From Opitutaceae bacterium (GTDB lineage: Bacteria; Verrucomicrobiota; Verrucomicrobiia; Opitutales; Opitutaceae): a stretch of DNA of 7,861 bases. The position numbers and the translations under genes were made by a program. The notes below the pieces were generated by a model. The model saw nothing but the letters and a program-made list of their open reading frames with translations. It was not told the origin of the DNA and searched no databases. Location: NCBI GenBank assembly GCA_031254955.1, contig JAIRTK010000058.1, forward strand, positions 1 through 7,861. Reading direction: 5' to 3'. Of this stretch, positions 4,795-7,861 are shown piece by piece; position 1 is the stretch's first letter, and the number at the start of each line of letters is the position of its first letter.

Positions 4795-5820
4795 ATGACC
4801 GTCTTCATTCTCGCCATCGTCCTCACGCTCGGCTGCTCCTTTTTCTGCTCGATGTTTGAGGCGATGATTCTCAGCACCTCGGAGACGGAAATCGAATCGC
4901 TCAAGCAGACTAGGCGGCAGCGCGGGGAAATTCTGGAAAAACTGAGGACGCGCATCGACGAAACCATCTCAGCCATCCTCACGCTCAACACCATCGCCAA
5001 CACCCTCGGCTCCGTCATCATCGGCGCCGCCGCCGCGCACCTCTTCGGCAACGCCATCCTCGGGGTCGTCTCGGTCGCGCTGACGCTCTCCATCCTGATC
5101 TTCTCCGAAGTCATCCCGAAAAACATCGGCGTCGCCCACCGCCGCAAACTCCAGCCGCTGCTCGCCTATCCGCTGCACCTGCTGTGCCGCGTGCTCCGAC
5201 CGGTGACATGGCTCTGCAACCTCATCGTCCGCCTCGTCGTGCGCCAGCCCGCGCAACACGCCAGCTTCGACCAGGACATCATCCTCCTGGCGCGGCGCGG
5301 CGCGCGCCAAGGCACCATCACCGCAAACGAATCCAGCCTCATCGCCAACGCGCTCTCGCTCGACGACGTGCGGGTGGACGCGATCATGACGCCGCGCACG
5401 GTCGTCACCGCCCTCCCCCAAAAAGCCGCCATCGCCGACGTGTTCCGCGAGTTCCCCAACCTCCCCTTCGGACGCATGCCCGTTTACGGCAAAACCATCG
5501 ACGACATCGCCGGCATCGCGCGCCGCCGCGACCTGCTCAAGGCCAAGGCCAACGACCGCGACGCCGACCTCGTGGAAAAACACATGCAGGAGGCGCATTT
5601 CATCCCCGAGACCATCACCGCCGCGAACGCCCTCCAGGTTTTTCTGAAGACCCAGCAGCAGATGCTGATCGTCGTGGACGAATTTGGCTCGACGAGCGGC
5701 GTGTTGACGATGGAGGACGTGATCGAGCACCTCCTTGGCCGCGAGATTTTCGAAAAGGACGACGTGGCCGTGGACATGCGCGAACTCGCCCGCGCAAAAC
5801 TGCGCCGGGCCAAAAAATAA
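4795..5820 (+). CDS. CNNM (DUF21) transmembrane domain protein with CBS pair
   Basis: The 341-residue inner-membrane protein belongs to the CNNM/CorC-like family, often labelled hemolysin-related and linked to magnesium or cobalt efflux; the ion for this one is unknown. Residues 1-150 form the DUF21 module, with hydrophobic segments near 3-22, 58-82, 86-105 and 122-148. It includes the conserved FCSMFEAMILS (17-27) and SEVIPKNIG (104-112) motifs. Residues 192-316 are a CBS pair: DAIMTPR (195-201) opens the first, and LIVVDEFGSTSGVLTMEDVIEHLLG (291-315) ends the second. It lacks the C-terminal CorC_HlyC domain, as short members do. The ATG at 4795 is chosen because it starts the first membrane helix. 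The frame is open 64 codons further, but those codons lie in hexanucleotide repeat sequence. No clear ribosome-binding site is present. Confidence 0.9.
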   Translation: MTVFILAIVLTLGCSFFCSMFEAMILSTSETEIESLKQTRRQRGEILEKLRTRIDETISAILTLNTIANTLGSVIIGAAAAHLFGNAILGVVSVALTLSILIFSEVIPKNIGVAHRRKLQPLLAYPLHLLCRVLRPVTWLCNLIVRLVVRQPAQHASFDQDIILLARRGARQGTITANESSLIANALSLDDVRVDAIMTPRTVVTALPQKAAIADVFREFPNLPFGRMPVYGKTIDDIAGIARRRDLLKAKANDRDADLVEKHMQEAHFIPETITAANALQVFLKTQQQMLIVVDEFGSTSGVLTMEDVIEHLLGREIFEKDDVAVDMRELARAKLRRAKK

Positions 5821-5850
5821 AAAGACGCATGTTTTCTATTATGGCCGAAA

Positions 5851-5968
5851 GTTGCGCGGCGCGGCGGATTGTGCCGCGTCCGGCCTTGCGCCAGTCCGCG
5901 AATTACCCGCGCCGCCTCCCACGCGCCCGCGACCTGCCGCAAGCGCAAGACCCTGCGCGCCGCGCAAC
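5851..5968. repeat. 13-bp inverted repeat pair downstream of the CNNM gene
   Basis: GTTGCGCGGCGCG at 5851-5863 is exactly inverted at 5956-5968. Inside the left end a 6-bp stem pairs 5855-range GC sequence, best seen as CGCGGC/GCCGCG at 5860-5865 and 5873-5878; the right end has a 5-bp GCGCA/TGCGC stem. The layout, about 118 bp with hairpins inside mirrored ends, resembles the GTAG pairs but starts with GTTG. It lies 30 bp after the CNNM stop and may help end or stabilise that transcript. No coding potential is evident. Confidence 0.5.
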
Positions 5969-6020
5969 CTTATACCATTTCTTAATCAAAAACCTTCTCA
6001 AAAAACACCCTCCAAGCCGA

Positions 6021-6121
6021 CCGCGAATCGCACGGATTTCAACGAATGGAACAGATTAAACCCTTTGTTTTTAAATGAATTAAGCATCCGTGTAATCCGT
6101 TTCATCCGTGCAATCCGTGGT
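6021..6121. repeat. inverted pair of nonanucleotide arrays
   Basis: The right arm (6086-6121) is four exact-length 9-base units with consensus ATCCGTGNA, each differing by only a few bases. The left arm (about 6021-6057) holds the same unit in inverse orientation, more diverged and with one 10-base unit. The arms flank an A+T-rich spacer of about 28 bp. In RNA or single-stranded DNA they could fold into an imperfect stem of about 36 bp. I recall similar ATCCGTG-type intergenic repeats from other bacteria but cannot verify a named family. Confidence 0.7.
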
Positions 6122-6428
6122 TAAACGGATTGGTGTAAAAGGTGAAACTGGGTGGAAAGTGGTATTAGCCTTTAATCTGAAGCGCTTCACGAAATGAAAA
6201 CCCGCGCGCAAAAACCGCTCCCCCCAAAAAGACATTTTGCAACCCATTAAGACTACAAGCCGGAAGAGGCGTCCCGGATTTCCCATGCACAAGTCCTCCG
6301 GATGCTATTGTTAACTCACCACGAACCTCCTTGTTTATCGCTCTCCTCGTTCTCTTCTGTTCCAAATTCTGAAAATCAAACCCTTCCCGACCACCGCGAC
6401 CACCGCGCCCTTCTCCACCTTAGCGCTT
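6122..6428. other. non-coding stretch upstream of rmuC leader
   Basis: I see no gene here on either strand; short open frames give unrecognisable peptides. AGCGCTTCAC occurs twice, at about 6179-6188 and 6422-6431. A pyrimidine-rich patch with one GTTCTC unit lies near 6341-6362, perhaps a remnant of the hexanucleotide family. CGACCACCG is tandemly duplicated near 6388-6406. No convincing promoter boxes could be chosen for rmuC. Confidence 0.4.
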
Positions 6429-6486
6429 CACACTCCCGCCGCCACATTTCCTTCCCGCACACTCCCCGCCCCGCCACACTCCCCCC
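6429..6486 (-). promoter_or_regulatory. C-rich leader of rmuC with possible G-quadruplex on the minus strand
   Basis: The plus strand carries CACACTCCC three times (6429-6437, 6458-6466, 6475-6483). Separate C-runs of three or more lie at 6454-6456, 6464-6467, 6469-6472 and 6481-6486. On the minus strand these are four G-runs with loops of 8, 1 and 7 bases, close to a G-quadruplex pattern. The tract ends 17 bp before the rmuC ATG, on its template strand. It may simply reflect local base bias, since rmuC itself is also very C-rich on the coding strand. Confidence 0.35.
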
Positions 6487-6503
6487 TCCGCCACCTTCCC
6501 GCC

Positions 6504-7850
6504 ATGCCGCTTTCCACCATCATTTTCCCGCTCCTCGCCGCCGCCATCGGCGCGACCCTCGCCTGGCTTTTCGCCGCCTCGAAACGCGCCGTGCTCGCCG
6601 AACGCCTCGTCGCCCGCGACGACGCCCACGCCCGCCTCGCCGCCGAACTCGACGCCGCCCGCGCGCAACTCGCCGCGTCCGAAACCGCCCGCGCCCGCCT
6701 CGCCGCCGAACTGGCCGCCGAACGCACCGCCCTCGCGACCGAACGCGCCACCGCCGCCGAGAAACTCGCCGCGCTCACCGACGCCCACGCCCGCCTCACC
6801 GCCGAGTTCAAGGCGCTCTCCGCCGACGCCCTCAAGACCAACAACGCCGCCTTCCTCGACCTCGCCAAAACCACCCTCGCCCAATTCCAGCAAAAAGCCG
6901 AAGGCGACCTCGCCGCCCGCCAGCAAGCCATCGACTCGCTGGTAAAACCGCTCAAGGAATCGCTCGAAAAAGTGGACGGCAAAATCAACGAACTCGAACA
7001 AACCCGCGCCCGCGCCTACGGCCAGCTCGGCCAGCAACTCGAATCGCTCAACACCGCGCAACTCCGCCTCCAAACCGAAGCCGCCAAGCTCTCCCACGCC
7101 TTCCGCGCCACCAGCTACGCCGGAAGCTGGGGCGAACTCCAGCTCCGCCGCGTCGTCGAACTCGCCGACATGCTCCCCTACTGCGACTTCACCGAACAGG
7201 AGACCTCCGGCGCGCTCCGCGCCGACCTCGTCGTGCGCCTGCCCGGCGGCCAGCGCATCGTCGTCGATGCGAAATCGCCCGTGCAATCCTACCGCGACGC
7301 CGACGCCGCCGCCGACGCCGCCACGCGCGCCGCGAAACTCGCCGAGCACGCGCAGAAAATCGGACGCCACATCGACGCCCTCGGCGCGAAAAACTATTGG
7401 GAGCAATTCCAGCCCGCCCCCGAGTTCGTCGTCCTCTTCGTGCCCGGCGACCACTTCCTCACCGCCGCGCTCCAAGCCGACGGCACGCTCCTCGAACGCG
7501 CCATCGCGAAAAAAGTCCTCCTCGCCACGCCCACCTCGCTCATCGCGCTGCTCAAAGCCGCCGCCTACGGCTGGCGCCAGGAAACCGTCTCGCAAAACGC
7601 CGAGGAAGTCAGCCGCCTGGGCCGGGACCTCTACGACCGCATCACCACCTTTGCCGAGCACCTGGAAAAAATCGGACGCCACCTCGAAACCGCCGTGAAA
7701 GCCTACAACCAATCCATCGGCTCCTTCCAGTCCACCGTCCTCCCCGGCGCGCGCCGCTTCGAGGAACTCGGCGCGAAAGGCGTGAAAAAACTCTCCGAGA
7801 CCATCGAACCCATCGAGTCCAACCCGCGCGAAATCACCAAACGCGAGTGA
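6504..7850 (+). CDS. rmuC: RmuC family DNA recombination protein
   Basis: RmuC is a widespread protein with a predicted PD-(D/E)XK-like nuclease fold; in E. coli, rmuC was found through its effect on inversion at short inverted repeats. The 448-residue product has an N-terminal membrane anchor (about 5-25) and a long Ala/Arg/Glu/Leu coiled coil (about 28-200). The RmuC domain follows, with SWGELQLRRVVELADM (208-223), ADLVVRLPGGQ (240-250), VVDAKSPVQSY (253-263), LFVPGDHFLTAAL (311-323) and ATPTSLIALLKAAAYGWRQE (341-360). DAK and the preceding acidic residues fit the nuclease core. The ATG at 6504 directly precedes the hydrophobic anchor; no Shine-Dalgarno sequence is seen, only the C-rich leader. 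The gene is complete, with stop TGA at 7848-7850. The coding strand is strikingly C-rich, which leaves a long spurious antisense frame. Confidence 0.95.
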   Translation: MPLSTIIFPLLAAAIGATLAWLFAASKRAVLAERLVARDDAHARLAAELDAARAQLAASETARARLAAELAAERTALATERATAAEKLAALTDAHARLTAEFKALSADALKTNNAAFLDLAKTTLAQFQQKAEGDLAARQQAIDSLVKPLKESLEKVDGKINELEQTRARAYGQLGQQLESLNTAQLRLQTEAAKLSHAFRATSYAGSWGELQLRRVVELADMLPYCDFTEQETSGALRADLVVRLPGGQRIVVDAKSPVQSYRDADAAADAATRAAKLAEHAQKIGRHIDALGAKNYWEQFQPAPEFVVLFVPGDHFLTAALQADGTLLERAIAKKVLLATPTSLIALLKAAAYGWRQETVSQNAEEVSRLGRDLYDRITTFAEHLEKIGRHLETAVKAYNQSIGSFQSTVLPGARRFEELGAKGVKKLSETIEPIESNPREITKRE

Positions 7851-7861
7851 CCCCCGGCCCC

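Noticed and set aside
4969..5730. 253-codon minus-strand open frame
   Set aside because: It is antisense to the CNNM/CBS gene; its His/Asp/Glu/Gly-rich translation reflects complementary codon bias.
5842..6059. Short plus-strand reading frame downstream of the CNNM gene
   Set aside because: Arg/Pro-rich translation over the 13-bp inverted repeat and nonamer array, with no start signal or homology.
6420..7712. 430-codon Gly-rich open frame on the minus strand
   Set aside because: It is a shadow of the C-rich rmuC coding strand; no domain is recognisable and rmuC motifs are unmistakable.

Overview
Overall G+C is high and all six recognisable genes are chromosomal housekeeping or membrane genes. 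Their starts lack clear Shine-Dalgarno sequences, and the gaps between genes are packed with several families of short repeats. This would fit a high-GC member of the Verrucomicrobiota, such as the Opitutaceae. That assignment rests on the general look of the genes and repeats, not on a marker gene, so it is tentative.

Layout. Positions 1-978 hold no convincing gene. They are a mosaic of small hairpins, most of them in inverted pairs with GTAG at the outer ends. Three genes on the minus strand follow, read right to left: pdxJ (3187-2441, vitamin B6 synthesis), acpS (2316-1852, holo-acyl-carrier-protein synthase) and a DUF5131/Gp37-Gp68 family three-cysteine protein (1788-979). The pdxJ-acpS pairing is a classic bacterial gene order. 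A long purine/pyrimidine hairpin fills the gap between these two genes. Divergent from pdxJ, on the plus strand, is a multi-span membrane protein resembling the VC0807 family (3311-4240), with an alanine-rich, microsatellite-encoded N-terminal extension.

A 554-bp non-coding interval (4241-4794) carries two opposed hexanucleotide arrays with a GTAG-hairpin pair between them. The plus strand then carries a CNNM/DUF21 plus CBS-pair membrane protein (4795-5820). A second long gap (5821-6503) contains a 13-bp inverted repeat, an inverted pair of nonanucleotide arrays and a C-rich leader. The last gene is rmuC (6504-7850), complete and ending 11 bp before the window edge.

The genes do not form one obvious pathway. 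PdxJ makes pyridoxine 5'-phosphate and AcpS activates acyl carrier protein; the rest are single-gene functions. The most unusual content is non-coding. At least three unrelated intergenic repeat types (GTAG hairpins, GARAAM/GATTAA hexamers, ATCCGTGNA nonamers) are each arranged as inverted pairs around a short spacer. In one place a 203-bp block centred on a GTAG pair appears to have inserted into a hexamer array, leaving a possible 5-bp duplication. No transposase, CRISPR array, tRNA or rRNA was seen.
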